Positions 33,321 to 45,802 of a DNA stretch of 64,000 nt are shown here, piece after piece. The first letter of the stretch is position 1. Every line of letters begins with the position of its first letter. The position numbers were made by a program, and so were the translations under genes. The stretch comes from Holtermannia corniformis (lineage: Eukaryota; Basidiomycota; Tremellomycetes; Holtermanniales), in assembly GCA_001599935.1 (NCBI GenBank), contig BCIJ01000009.1, forward strand, positions 524,628 through 588,627, in the 5' to 3' direction. The notes under the pieces were generated by a model. The model saw only the letters and a list, made by a program, of their open reading frames with translations, had not been told where the DNA came from and made no database searches.

Positions 33321-34756
33321 TTACACGAGCTGGGTGACGAGCTTGCCCTGGTTCGCGCCCTGGAACAGACGCTGCCAAGTCTTTGGCACGTCCTCGAACT
33401 TGGTGTCGACGACTGTGTCGCTGTTCTCGACATTGAGCTTGCCACCCTTGATGCCCTCGGACAAGTCCTTGATAGCCTCTGGCCAGTCGGCTTTGAAGTC
33501 GAATACGATGAAGCCTGGCGTTGATCAACACGAGGGGCTATCACTCGTGCACGGCGGACAGACCGGTGATCGTCAAACGGTTGGAGATGATCTCGAACAA
33601 GTTGGGGATAGGGACAATGTTTCCGTGGTATGCTGCAAGTATCGTCGGTTTGAGACAAGCACACGCTGAAGGGAGACATACCGGAGATCATGCCGCATTC
33701 GACGACCTTGCCCCAGCGCTTGACGCGCGGCAGCACGGCGTTGAGGACGTCACCGCCGACGTTGTCGTAGTAGACATCGGCAAAGCCTGGTGTGGCCGCC
33801 TTGAGGTCTTCGACGAACGAAGGTGACTCAAGTCCCGTCAGTCACTGCGGAAGTGGTGCCATTTGTACCCACCTTGTAATCGACGCACTTGTCGGCGCCA
33901 AGTGACTCGACCCTGCGCCATTCATCAATCCTTGTCGTACAGCTGACGACGGTCCACGGACCACTTGCACTTTTCTGGGCCACCAGCGATCCCGACAACG
34001 TTCTTGCAGCCGACGAGCTTCTTTGCAATCTGGATGGCCATTGAGCCAGTGGCGCTACGGCGCATAAGCGCGCGCTCTTGTCATTGGGCGATACCGTACG
34101 TACCCCGCAGCACCCGAGATGACGACCGTGTGCTCGGGTTTGATGTTGCCGACCTTGTGCAAGCCGCTCCAAGCGGTCAAGCCCGTCATCCCGAGCGCAC
34201 CGAGCGAGATGACCGGTGAGACGCCCGGGATGATCCTGAGCTCAGTTCATCAGCCCGTCAAGTCCTTGACGATCGCGAAGAGACGTACGCTGCCTTGCCT
34301 TGGATCTCTTCCGCTTTCACGACGGCGTACTCTGTCCAGCCGAATGCGCCTTGAACGACATCACCCTCGGCGTACTTGTTCGACTTGGTCGCGATCACTT
34401 TGCCCAGAGCACCGGCGCGCATGAGCTCGCCAGCGCGGATCGGCGTGACATAGTTGCGCTCCTGTGATCGACCGACTCAGCAAGGTCGAACAAAGTCTGG
34501 ATTGTAAAACTACCTCATCCGAGTCCTTCTGGATCCACCCGCGCTGCGCAGGGTCGTTACTCCTACCAAGGCGTCAGCACTCAACCCACGACCACTTGGA
34601 CCGCATCACGCACAGATGCTGAACCTTGACAAGGACCTCGCCATCCTTGAGCTCGGCAACCGGCTTGGTCACGAGCTCAAACGTGTCACTCTCAATCTCC
34701 GCCTGGGGAGGGTTGGCGACGATCCAAGCGCGAGTTTCGGAAGGGTAGTGGCTCAT
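33321..34756 (-). CDS. MDR-family NADP-dependent alkenal/one oxidoreductase (prostaglandin reductase-like)
   Basis: A zinc-free medium-chain dehydrogenase/reductase of about 350 residues with several short introns. N-terminal MSHYPSETRAWIVANPPQAEI, then SNDPAQRGWI, then the cofactor domain: LGALGMTGLTAWSGL, VVISGAAGATGSMAIQIAKKLVGCKNVVGIAGG, the Lys of KCVDYK, and YYDNVGGDVLNAVLPRVKRWGKVVECGMIS. It ends TWQRLFQGANQGKLVTQLV. The order matches leukotriene B4 12-hydroxydehydrogenase / 2-alkenal reductases, which reduce reactive alpha,beta-unsaturated carbonyls with NADPH. It lies next to the two GSTs on the opposite strand, giving a detoxification neighbourhood (inference). Confidence 0.9.
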
Positions 34757-35216
34757 GCTGTATCCAGTGTCTGTGGTCGTTCAAGTGTGACCAGTAATGG
34801 GCTACAGGCAAACCGGTACATCACCTAACCGCACCGTCACAGTCGCAGGCTTTGCCCTGACGTCGAACCGATCCGGCGGCAGCGGCAGACGTGGAGGTCT
34901 CGCTGTCGGCGCCATCAGTCGATTTCTCCGACTCGAGGGCGCGCGCTCAAACGCCGGTGGGTTCCGTGTGCTCCGTTCAAGCGCGTTGCATGGATGCGGA
35001 GGGGTCTATACTGAGAGCAGTCCAGTTGAACTGTAGCCCACCATTAAATCGCGTGCAGTCCAATCCTTGAAGCGCGCGACATCTTCCAACAGTCAATCAA
35101 TCTGACGAGTCCCTAATGCAGCACGGCCTCGCCAACAATGGGGTGTGCTCCAAATCATACATCCAAGTACCGTACGCATGCGCACTGCCTTGGCCCGAGC
35201 CCCGTCCAAACTCTGC
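34757..35216. other. intergenic spacer
   Basis: A gap of 460 bp between the MDR start and the eL42 stop. Nothing beyond the presumed MDR promoter and eL42 3' region is seen. Confidence 0.4.
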
Positions 35217-36243
<1,027 letters not shown>

Positions 36244-36320
36244 TTTGCCGGTGTCGAGGTCGTCTTGACGCTTTCCCGTGGTGCTCGTGGTCTTGGTGGT
36301 GCGCGGTTTCGAGACGTTTA

Positions 36321-36365
36321 CGGCGTTTTGGCGGGCGATCGGCGTTTTGAACCCGTTAACCCCCC
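36321..36365 (-). promoter_or_regulatory. GGGGGTTAAC and CGGCGTTTT elements upstream of eL42
   Basis: On the eL42 coding strand this reads GGGGGGTTAAC (36365-36355) followed by two AAAACGCCG boxes (36348-36340, 36329-36321), about 80-120 bp upstream of the start. The same GGGGGTTAAC and a CGGCGTTT box occur at a similar distance from the eEF1B start. Confidence 0.45.
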
Positions 36366-36777
36366 GTTTGGTCGAAAATCGTCCCTCGCTCCCACTCTGC
36401 CTTCGCGACCCGAGCGAGGTGGACAGTGATCGAGACGGTTCAAAAGGTTAGTAGCGCGCACTGGGCACTGGCAGGACACCAGACGAGACATCAGAGTCAG
36501 TGGGCACGGGGACAAGCCGGAGGGACGACAGCGAGGGAAAGACGAGAACGGGATGAGGCGGATCAGGTTGACGGGTGACATTACGACGTGGGCGGCGAGA
36601 GTGTAGCCAGTGGCTACCCCCACCTCGATGCTTGTCGTAATGGCCCAAAAGAGTCAGCCAACGCCGCCGTTGCAACCCTGGTCTGGTCGTGAGAGGCGAA
36701 TGACATTGCGCAACATTGTGAGCACAACCCAACGCAAGTGCTGACACGCCATTGCACAGACTTCAAGCCTGCCCATC
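36366..36777. other. divergent promoter region between eL42 and uS13
   Basis: Together with the boxes at 36321-36365, this is the 534-bp divergent promoter of two ribosomal protein genes. No reading frame or RNA gene was recognised here. Confidence 0.45.
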
Positions 36778-37466
36778 ATGTCGCTCGCCGTTCCCGAGGC
36801 CCACCAGCAATTCCAGGTCGGTCACCTCGATCCCTCTCACCGTACGGATGACTGACTTGCCCACAGCACATTCTCCGTTTGCTCAACACCAACGTCAAGG
36901 GTCAGGGCAAGATCATGTTCGCCTTGACCGAGATCAAGGGTGTTGGCAGGCGTTACGCCAACATTGTCTGCAAGAAGGCCGATGTTGACCTCAACAAGCG
37001 GTGAGTGGGCTGTGGAAGGATGGGTGCAGCATTGTTGTCGGCCACCTCGAGCCGTGCCGTCTGCTCAGGTCTCCGCCATGACCACGCACATGCTGACCAT
37101 CCTCAGCGCCGGTGAGCTCAACTCGGACGAGCTCGAGCGCATTGTCACCATCATGCAAAACCCTGCCCAGTTCAAGATCCCCGCCTGGTTCCTCAACCGT
37201 CAAAAGGACATGACCGACGGCAAGAACTCGCACGTGCTCTCGAACCAGATTGACCAGAAGATGCGCGAGGACCTCGAGCGCCTCAAGAAGATCCGCTCCC
37301 ACCGCGGTCTCCGTCACTACTGGGGTCTCCGTGTTCGCGGCCAGCACACCAAGACGACGGGCCGTGGACGTGGAAAGGTGTCGGCCGCTCCGGCTGCCAA
37401 GGGCAAGGGCAAGGTGGGTGGTGTGTACAAGCTGGGGAGCAAGATTGACACCCGACGCAGAAGTAA
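36778..37466 (+). CDS. RPS18: 40S ribosomal protein uS13 (S18)
   Basis: About 161 residues. [26 protein letters not shown], then the helix-two-turn-helix [48 protein letters not shown] and [26 protein letters not shown]. The family usually ends in a short basic tail; here it is [13 protein letters not shown], reached by splicing a last 46-nt intron (GTGGGT..ATTGACACCCGACGCAG) just before AAG-TAA. Without that splice the frame runs on for 60 implausible residues. The second intron is about 106 nt. It contacts tRNA and bS13-type bridges at the head of the small subunit. Confidence 0.94.
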
Positions 37467-37830
37467 ACGCGATACTTTTACTGCATCTTGCCGAGAGCAT
37501 GAGGGGATTGTCGGCGCAATGGGCATTGGCTGGCTTGTACTATCGTCGACAGATGGCCATGTCATTCTTCGTCTGATCATGGTGCCTTTTGCAAGTGGGC
37601 AGATAGGCTGCGTCCGTGTGTGCTCGAGCGACCCGCACGTACTTTGAATGGCAAGCTGAAGTTACCTGACTATACATAATCGTCGACGGGAGCAAAAAGT
37701 CGAGTCGGTGGTCATCGAGTCGAAGCTCGTTACTTGACTTGTTGTAGATCAGCTCTGGCTTCTTACTCAGCGCAAGCACCGCATCCTAGTCGTTAGCCTC
37801 GTACACACCTCATACCTATCCTACCACACC
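37467..37830. other. intergenic spacer
   Basis: The uS13 3' region and HIS5 promoter. No gene or structured RNA was recognised. Confidence 0.4.
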
Positions 37831-39148
37831 ATGCCCATCCTCGGCTTGCGTTCACCAGGCCCATCGACCCCATCCCACTTCAAGCTCGAATCCATCGTGC
37901 GGCCCAACATCCTCTCGTTGATCCCGTACCGCGCCGCGCGAGACGACTACAGCCAAGGCATCCTCCTCGACGCCAACGAGAACGCTCTCGGTCCCTGCCT
38001 GCCCACATCGAGCGCCAGCACTTCGTCCGACCCGGCCGTCGCGCTCCTCTCGGACGCAGACGTTGAGGGCTACAACCGTTATCCGTCACCGACGCACGAT
38101 GAGCTCAAGCAGAAGATTGCAGAGCTCCGTGGTGTGCCGGATGAACAATGGGTTTTCTTGGGCGTCGGTTCGGACGAGGTGATTGATATGCTGTTCCGCG
38201 TCGTCTGTGTGCCGGGCAAAGATAAAGTCATTACGCTGCCTCCGACGTATGGCATGTACAAGGTTGCGGCGCAGACGAATGATGTCGGCGTCGTTCAAGT
38301 CCCGCTGATCACCGAGGGCGGGAGGTTTCAAGTCGATGAAGACGCGGTCAGTCGACTGACGCTGGGCGTAGCCAAGGTGGCTAACGCGACTTTAGCTCGA
38401 AAACGCGTTCGACGCCAACCCAGACGCTCGCTTGCTCTTCCTCTGCTCGCCGGGTAACCCAACGGGCACTCTTATCCCACTCGACGTGATCCGCCGGATC
38501 CTCAACAACCCGAAATTCAAGGGGATCGCCGTCGTCGACGAGGCGTACATTGATTTCGCGCCAGACGGCAGCAGTGCCACAACGCTCGTCCAAGAGTTTA
38601 GTAACGTTGCTGTCTCGCAAACGCTCAGCAAGGGGTTCGGACTCGCTGGGATTCGGTCGGTTGGCAGCTGCTGTAGCATATCGCGAGGCTGACGTTGCGA
38701 CTCTAGCCTCGGATTCCTGATTGCGCCTCCTCCACTCGTGCAGATTCTTACAAACGCAAAGGCACCCTACAACGTCTCATCACCCACCGCAAGTCTCGCG
38801 CTCGCATCCGTCTCGTCAGCCGGGTTGGATCTCATGCGCTCCAAGACTGCCCAGCTCAACGCCTCGCGCCAGACCCTGATCAACGACCTACTCGCGATCC
38901 CGAGCGTCGGCGCGATTCTCGGCGGTAACCACGCCAACTTTGTCATGGCGCAGATCATTGACCTCGAGACAAAGTTGCCGAGTAACGCGCGCGCTCTGAG
39001 CGCGTACAAGCGCATGGCTGAGCAACTCGGTGTCGTCGTCAGGTTCAGAGGCGGCGAGATCGGTTGCGAGGGCTGTTTGAGGATCACGGTCGGGACCGAG
39101 GACGAGTGCGAGGCGGTTGTGCAGCGCCTGACCCACTTGTTGGCGTGA
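37831..39148 (+). CDS. HIS5: histidinol-phosphate aminotransferase
   Basis: A PLP enzyme of histidine synthesis converting imidazole-acetol phosphate and glutamate to histidinol phosphate; about 405 residues with two introns (49 and 51 nt). Motifs: VRPNILSLIPYRAARDD, LDANENALGP, the family YNRYPSPTHDELKQKIAEL, GSDEVIDMLFRV, SPGNPTGTLIP, VVDEAYIDF, and the PLP lysine in SQTLSKGFGLAGIRLGF. The C-terminal small domain ends GCLRITVGTEDECEAVVQRL. Slightly longer than the yeast enzyme (385) because of Ser-rich loops. Confidence 0.96.
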
Positions 39149-39298
39149 GCGGGGTGGAGACAACTAGACGAGATTCTGATTACGATTTTGTTTGTAATCC
39201 TATTGGGATCGCTGGTGTAATTGAGCGCCCCGTTACAGCCAGTGAACCAAAGCCAACTCGAGATTTCAAGAGTTGGACAGTCTGGCTCAACGCTCACG

Positions 39299-41400
39299 AT
39301 GGCGCCTACAACAGAGACACTGCAGACGCTCATCCTGTCCACGCTTGATTCGGCACCCGATGGAACGATTCCTGACACGCGCGCGCTCGAGAGCGGCGGT
39401 GTAGCGCTCGCCAGCACCGAGGATCAACTACTCGTCAAGGCCGCGATTGACAGCCTCGAGAGCAGGGAGGTGGGTCTTGCTGCTGTATACTGCCGCAGAG
39501 CACGGCTGACAACAGCAGATGGTGACCTCGACTCAAATCGTCAGAATCTTGCATACCCTCACACCGGAAGGTAGTCAGATTGCGACCGAGGGCAGCCACG
39601 AGTACCGCGTGTGGGCGGCTTTACCTGCGCAGGGGACCGAGCCCGTTACCATCCCTCAGCTCAAGGTCAGTCTTGTGCTGTTCACTCTAGGCTCAAACTA
39701 AGTCGTGAACCAGGCGCTCGTCGGCGATGAAACGACCAAGGTTGGTCAGGGCCGTGCGTTCAAGAACAAGTGGATTGCGAAAGCTGGAGCTGGCTTTGTC
39801 CGTGCCGTACGTACTTGCAATGACTATCAGTCAATGGTAGCTGATCTCGTCGACATCGCTGCAGATTGACAACCCGGACGACGTGACGGCCAACGAACTG
39901 AATGTGATTGCCGCCACGGGCGAGCACCCAGAGGGCGAAAAGGCCTTGGCCGACTTGCGGAAACGCAAGCTCATTATTCAAAAGTCGGTCTGTCGTTCGA
40001 CACATCTACAGCACTGACGATGTCGTAGGAAGCTCGTGCACTACTCGGTCGCAAAGGGCTCCAAGTTCTCGACCGAGGTCAAGAAGCTCGAGACCGACTT
40101 GACGGTCGACATGCTCACCACGTCAGTCGCTGCTTTAGACCGGATGCAATAGTTACTGATCCGCTACAGCGGCGCGTGGAAGCAAGCCGACTTCAAGCAG
40201 TACAACTTTGCTGCCGCCGGTCAACCGACCGAAGGTGGCGCTCTGCACCCGTTGCTCAAGGTTCGGGAAGAGTTTCGCCAGATCTTCTTCGACATGGGGT
40301 GTGTTTCACTCGGCAATCCCGGCGCTGACATGAACAGCTTCTCCGAGATGCCGACCAACCGCTTTGTCGAATCCGCATTCTGGAACTTTGACGCCATGTT
40401 TGTACCGCAGCAACATCCCGCTCGTGATCTGCAGGATACCTTTTACGTCAAGGGTCAGTCTGCCGCCCATGTGTTCCAGTGTAGTCCCTGACACCCCGCA
40501 GACCCAAAGGTCGCCGGCCGGCCTGACCCAGAGTACTACGAGCGCGTGCGCAAGACGCACGAAGTTGGCGGCTATGGCTCGATTGGGTACCGTGCCCCAT
40601 TTTCACGCGAAGAGTCAGAAAAGCTCTTGCTTCGAACACACACGACGGCCGTCTCGACCGACATGCTGTACAAGATTGCAAACCAACCGGGAGGCTTCAA
40701 GCCTGCAAAGCTGTATTCGATCGATCGGGTGTTCAGGTGAGTGCGTGGCCTACGATAGGACGCGGCTGACGAGGTACAGAAATGAGGCGACAGACGCAAC
40801 GCACTTGGCAGAGTTTCACCAGGTCGAGGGCGTCGTGGCCGACTACGACATTACTTTGGGCAACTTGTTGGGTGCGTCATCGGTTAGCGATCGGGTTGAC
40901 GACTAACGACCCGTTAGCGTTCATGCAACAGTTCTTCGAAAAGACGGGTAACAAGAAGCTGAGGTTCAAGCCGGCTTACAACCCGTACACCGAGGTAAGT
41001 AACGTGCTGACGGATCCCGGGATAGCAGCTGATCGCGTACAAGCCGTCGATGGAGGTCTTCTCGTGGCACGAGGGACTCGGCAAGTGGATTGAGATTGCA
41101 AACGTACGTCTTCACGTGTGGTCTATGAGCTACACTAACAATCGCAGTCTGGTGTCTTCCGACCAGAGATGCTCGAACCCATGGGTCTGCCAAAAGGCGT
41201 GCGCGTGCTCGGCTGGGGCATGAGTCTGGAGCGACCGACAATGATCAAGTGCGTTGCCCTCGCATCACCAGGATTCAGTCATCGACTAATGCTGACATAG
41301 GTACGGGATCCGGGATATCCGAACACTGGTCGGACACAAGACGGATATCGACCAGGTGCGGAAGGCCGAGGCCGTGCGGTTGGACAAGGGAGACGACTAG
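39299..41400 (+). CDS. FRS2: cytosolic phenylalanyl-tRNA synthetase alpha subunit
   Basis: The catalytic alpha subunit of the (alpha-beta)2 enzyme; about 510 residues over a dozen short introns (yeast: 503). The N-terminal winged-helix tRNA-binding region ([25 protein letters not shown]) leads into the class II core: [55 protein letters not shown] (motif 2 region), [36 protein letters not shown], and motif 3 [31 protein letters not shown]. All class II signatures appear intact. The start is ATG 39299. Confidence 0.96.
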
Positions 41401-41569
41401 ATTATCTGCATTATTGCTGTCATTCCAGACCCAGTCGCGCGCGTGCTGGCTGGCCTTCGTCTCGGTGCCTGCTGTCGATGGCGGACACGTTGAGAAGACG
41501 CTTGCAGTACAGCTCCGACTCGGACCGCAGCTACTTAGACTTGGGGTGTCGTACACTCGTCGCGTCACA

Positions 41570-41824
41570 ATGACTTCGATAGACTCCACTGACAGGTCGG
41601 AAATGATCATATCCCTTGCCTCGGACTTACGGGGCAAGTTGCCTGAAGCAGGCAGCCCTACCGCAGCTTTCAAGACAGTAGCGCAGGAATGGAATCTGAC
41701 GAATAAGACTTATCAACTGACCCGAGACGAGCGTATGCAGGCCACCAGCCTTGCATTCACGCAGCGCGCTGATCGTCAGGAGAACGCGGCTATGTTTGGC
41801 GAGGACGCAGGGCATAAATCCTAG
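41570..41824 (+). CDS. possible small protein of 84 residues, unknown
   Basis: An intronless frame starting at ATG in GTCACAATGAC, 170 bp after the FRS2 stop. The product is polar and helical (AAFKTVAQEWNLTNKTYQ; TRDERMQATSLAFTQRADRQENAAMFGEDAG) with no recognised domain. It could be a genuine small gene or chance; the surrounding 950 bp hold nothing better. Confidence 0.3.
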   Translation: MTSIDSTDRSEMIISLASDLRGKLPEAGSPTAAFKTVAQEWNLTNKTYQLTRDERMQATSLAFTQRADRQENAAMFGEDAGHKS

Positions 41825-42351
41825 CCTCGGCTTGGAGTCCAGACAGCTCTCATGCATACTTGGTTCAGCGCAAAAGACCACGCTCACTCGCTTAGAGTCT
41901 GCTAGAGGCGATGCTACAACGTGCTGGCGCAACCTGGCGCCTCGCAAAAGTCCAGCAGGTGGCCGGTATGGACTTGCCTGGGTGGCTTCTCTCCGGTGTG
42001 TACCGGGCAGGCTTCCTGCTTACAAGGGGCCTTTCAGTAACGCGCATCTCATCTGGCATCTCGTTTCGTGGAACGCTTGGGCGCTGCAATGTGCAGCGAC
42101 GACGGACATCCACAAGCTCGCGCCACCGTCTTGCTCTGGCGCTGCCGAGCATCTCGCAGCAGCAAGGCGATGGGCGGGAACGTGCAAGAGCTTCACGTCT
42201 GACGAAGACGCATAATGTATGGCGGTAATTATCGGGTTCACAGGTCGGTGCTGGGATGAGAACGAGCTGCGCTACATGTACAACCAGGACAAGGCTCGCA
42301 TCAAGGAATGTAGATATTCATACTGCGTCACTATACAACATTGTGTGCACC
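41825..42351. other. intergenic spacer
   Basis: No credible gene is seen; open frames here are Arg/Ser-rich and contradict each other on the two strands. Confidence 0.4.
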
Positions 42352-43128
42352 TTAGCGCCCGGCTCTCTGCTCCTTCCAATGCACATACTCCTCCCACGTC
42401 GCGCCAATCTTGACGCTGCCGTATCGCTTCATGCGTAAACTTTGCCACACGGCGTCACCGACCCGCACTTGACGCCTGTACCCGGCCTTCTGGATCGCGG
42501 AAAGGATCGTTTCCTCTTTAGTCCAGCCTTGCTCGGGACAGATCTCGGGAAGGTAGGTTGCGCTCAGTCGATGTGACGGGCGAGAGGGGTCCGAGAAGGT
42601 TAGATGGATGCCGTGCTCGCCTTCCTGCCAGTCCAAGGGGTCGTCGATGGGCTCGAACGGGGTCAAGAGGGAGACGCTGTGAGGTTAGTGCCAGCGATCG
42701 ATGGCGAGCTAGACCTACCTACAAGCCAACGATGACAGTTCGGAAGCTGTGATTGGCTTGAAACGGTGATCGTGTACCGCACTGAAGCGTATCAGCACCT
42801 AATACCGGTCGCTTGTCAACCCACCTCGTCACCGCATACTCGGCGAGTCCGTGCTCAAGCACCATCGGACTAAAGTTACCAATGCAGCCTCGCAGCGAGT
42901 AATCATCCTCCTTTCCATGACTTTGCTTCTTCCAAGTCACAAACAGTGCGCTGTCAGCTGGATCAGCATGGATCCGAGTGGCCAAGCCTACCCATACAAT
43001 GACTCATCCGCGTTGTCGAAAGGGGCTTCTGGGGCAGGTTTGCCGCCCAGATGTGCCTCAAGCACCGCAAAGCAGTAGTATACGTGCTCCTTGGTACAGA
43101 TAGGGGACTGGGTATGGACAGAGGTCAT
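42352..43128 (-). CDS. AMMECR1-domain protein
   Basis: About 207 residues from four exons. The N-terminus MTSVHTQSPICTKEHVYYCFAVLEAHL leads into the AMMECR1 domain: [97 protein letters not shown] and VWQSLRMKRYGS. The conserved LRGCIG and RF.PI motifs identify the family, universal in eukaryotes and archaea. No biochemical activity is firmly known; a role in transcription or metabolite repair has been suggested. Confidence 0.94.
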
Positions 43129-43226
43129 GAGGTGAGCTGGATCTCGACGGTCCAAGAGGTGCTGCGCGCTCGTGGCCCCACCACCCGCTGCTAGCGCTCG
43201 CTCTCGTTTCTGCTAGAACCGGTAGC

Positions 43227-45719
43227 ATGCGCTATCATCTCGCTAACACTTTTCACATACGGCAATCGTGCCAGGGCCTGTCGAGCTTTGCACCCAGCAT
43301 GTCCATGTCGCATTCAAAGGGGCGCAGAACGAGCACATGCATCGGCAGTCTACCAGAAGAGGTCCTGGAGAGTATTTTGGGTCATGTCGATGGCGCGACA
43401 CTCCCCCATTGCCGCCGCGTACGTGCCGCACTCCCTTGCTACCGGCTAACGTCGGCAGGTCACTCGTAGCTGGAAGACGCTAATCGATGGCGACACAAGC
43501 GTCGGGAACGAGCCCTCCGGTCTGCTGCAGGGAAAACTGGCGGCCGAGTTCATCCAGCTCTCGTCGAACCCGCCCCAGAGCGATCCCACGCATCCGGCAC
43601 ATGATCCTCGGCAGGTCATTGCGCACAACCAGGCATGGATGGAGCGAGACTTCATCGCGGCATGCGAGTATGCCCTTGGGCCCGGACAAGATAATCGAGA
43701 CCCGGCGTTCTCGTTCCTGCTCGAACCACTGTTGCAGGCTGTCGCTGGCGTCGATGGTTACACCGTTGACCAACTCGAGGCAGAGTTACACGGCGGACGT
43801 TTTTTCGTATCGGCCACTCGGAAGACCGGTCCTTTGGAGGCTCTTGTCGTTGAAAGTGGCCTTTTGGCGATCGACCTGAAGCGCTTGAGTCAACGTGATA
43901 TTCCGAGGATCCTCGCCAACGGCACACATCCAGGCGTCAAGTGGTTGCGCCACCCTGGGGAGATGGAAGGATGGGGCTTCTGCCGAACCACGGACCAAAT
44001 TGTCACGGTCGCATGCCGGTGAGTGCCTTCTTGCGCAGCATCACCGACTCAGCCAACCATAGACCTCGTGAGGTGACCGGCAACCAGCTACCATTCGCCA
44101 TCGACATCCGCTTGTTTGACTTTGCAACGCTTGAGCAGCGTGACCTGTTTTCGCTTCAGCTGGACTTTATGGCCCCTCAGGCCGACTGTTTACTCACTCT
44201 TTTCAAGTTCGCTGAGGATCGCTTGGTGCTAGGATTCCAAAGCGAAGGAGAGGAGGACGCGATAGACGATATCTATCTGAACGGCAAGCTGGACATGGTG
44301 ATCATCGATCTGTTACCGGTCCCGACGCTTGTGAGCGTAAGTCTCATGACGGTGTATCTCGGGACTCATGTCGACTGACAATCAGGCACTGCCTCGCCGT
44401 CTGACCTTAACTCGCCGAGTGGCGGAAGCACCAGTGACGGTGATATCACCAGTGCCAGCCGATGCCTCAAGGTCTGCTCGGCAGCTGGTGTACGGGGAGG
44501 CTATCCTGCCCGAGATACTTGGTGGTCCGCCGGAACCTCCATCTGCTCCAACGCGGGTAGATCTCTATCACAAGGTCGCCGACCGACCGAAGTACAACGG
44601 GCCAATTGCTTTGGAAGATGCAGCTTGGCTGGACCGAGACCTACTGCTCGTAGCCGGCGTCCCCGTCCCCACTGCCGACAACACCGATAACGTACCGAGT
44701 GTCATGAACGCCTTTCTTGACGTTTACGCCGTTGAACATAAGCCCCCGCTTCTCCTCGTCCGCCTCCCGCTGCACATCGACACATACTACATCCCAGAGT
44801 ATCAACTCGCTGTCGTCACACCCAAGGAAATGAAGCTCTCTGCCGACGCCGATTCGCAAACTCCCATCTGTCTCACGACCACCTGGACGTTGACATACGA
44901 TGAGGTCGAAGAGACAAACTTTGACACCAAGAGGGATCGCTGCTTTATTGAAAGCAGTATGCTCCGTGACGCTGCCCGAGCCAACCTAGAGGTTATGCTC
45001 GAGTCTGGCAAACGTCGACCCCCACTCATTCTCGAACATATGGTTCTTCGACCATCGCCGGCGTGGACGACGACATCGGCAAGCAACATGCACACAATGC
45101 ACCGCAGTCGCTTTGTCGATGTAACCTATCGCCACTTGATGCAAGGCGATCATCAGTCTCGACCGCTTCAATCGACAAAGGTCGCACAGGAACTTGGCGA
45201 CGAGGCTTCAGACGAGCCACTCTTAGTCATTGGGCAAATCCTGCCAACACGGCGCATCAAAGACTTGCAGGACGAACGCCATCGCCACTGGCTCGGTCTG
45301 AGGGGCCCACGACCTGAAGCTCACGATGACGCGACACCGTGGGTCGCTGCACCTTTGTACGAATGGGTGCCAAGCGCGTACTGGGACTGGGCGCTTATAC
45401 GTCGCGATCCAACGCATTCTCACCTGAAGGCGTGGATGTCGCCAACGGGTACCGTCATTCCTACCGGTTGGACAATGAATCGCGCGGCAGTGCATGAGCA
45501 GCAATCTATGATCCTGGCCCGGCATATCCCCATCAAGCGGCAGCCACAAGAGATTGCGATGGATGACGATCGTATCGTCATGAGTTTTGTGAGTGACCGG
45601 CTGCAAGTGGTGTTGGTCGCTAACTCTCGCAGCGCGAGAGGCGCTGCTACCGTCTCGCCGTTGTGCCCGTCAACGCAGCCGTTACAAGGCAGATGGACGG
45701 AGACGAGCATCTCCCGTAG
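43227..45719 (+). CDS. large F-box protein of unknown target
   Basis: About 765 residues, five exons. A Ser-rich N-terminus precedes an F-box-like motif, IGSLPEEVLESILGHVDGATLPHCRRVTRSWKTLIDGD, split by an intron after CRR. The rest (about 700 residues) holds no leucine-rich, WD40 or Kelch repeat. It has beta-type stretches (HGGRFFVSATRKTGPLEALVVESGLLAIDLKR; PLLLVRLPLHIDTYYIPEYQLAVVTP) that look like a folded beta-rich substrate domain as in Cryptococcus and other basidiomycete F-box proteins (inference). An ATG at 43300 (MSMSHSKGRR) is an alternative start. It presumably joins Skp1-Cullin-1; the target is unknown. Confidence 0.72.
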
Positions 45720-45802
45720 TCGATGCGGTCGGGCTGTGTACAGTTGGGGCTTTGAGTGCTGCATGGATACATCTATCGGATTGATTTGCTTCTTCCCTCC
45801 CG

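Noticed and set aside
41825..42351. Possible tRNA or other RNA gene in the gap
   Set aside because: No cloverleaf or A/B box combination could be found by eye; a GGTTCAC stretch near 42234 lacks partners.
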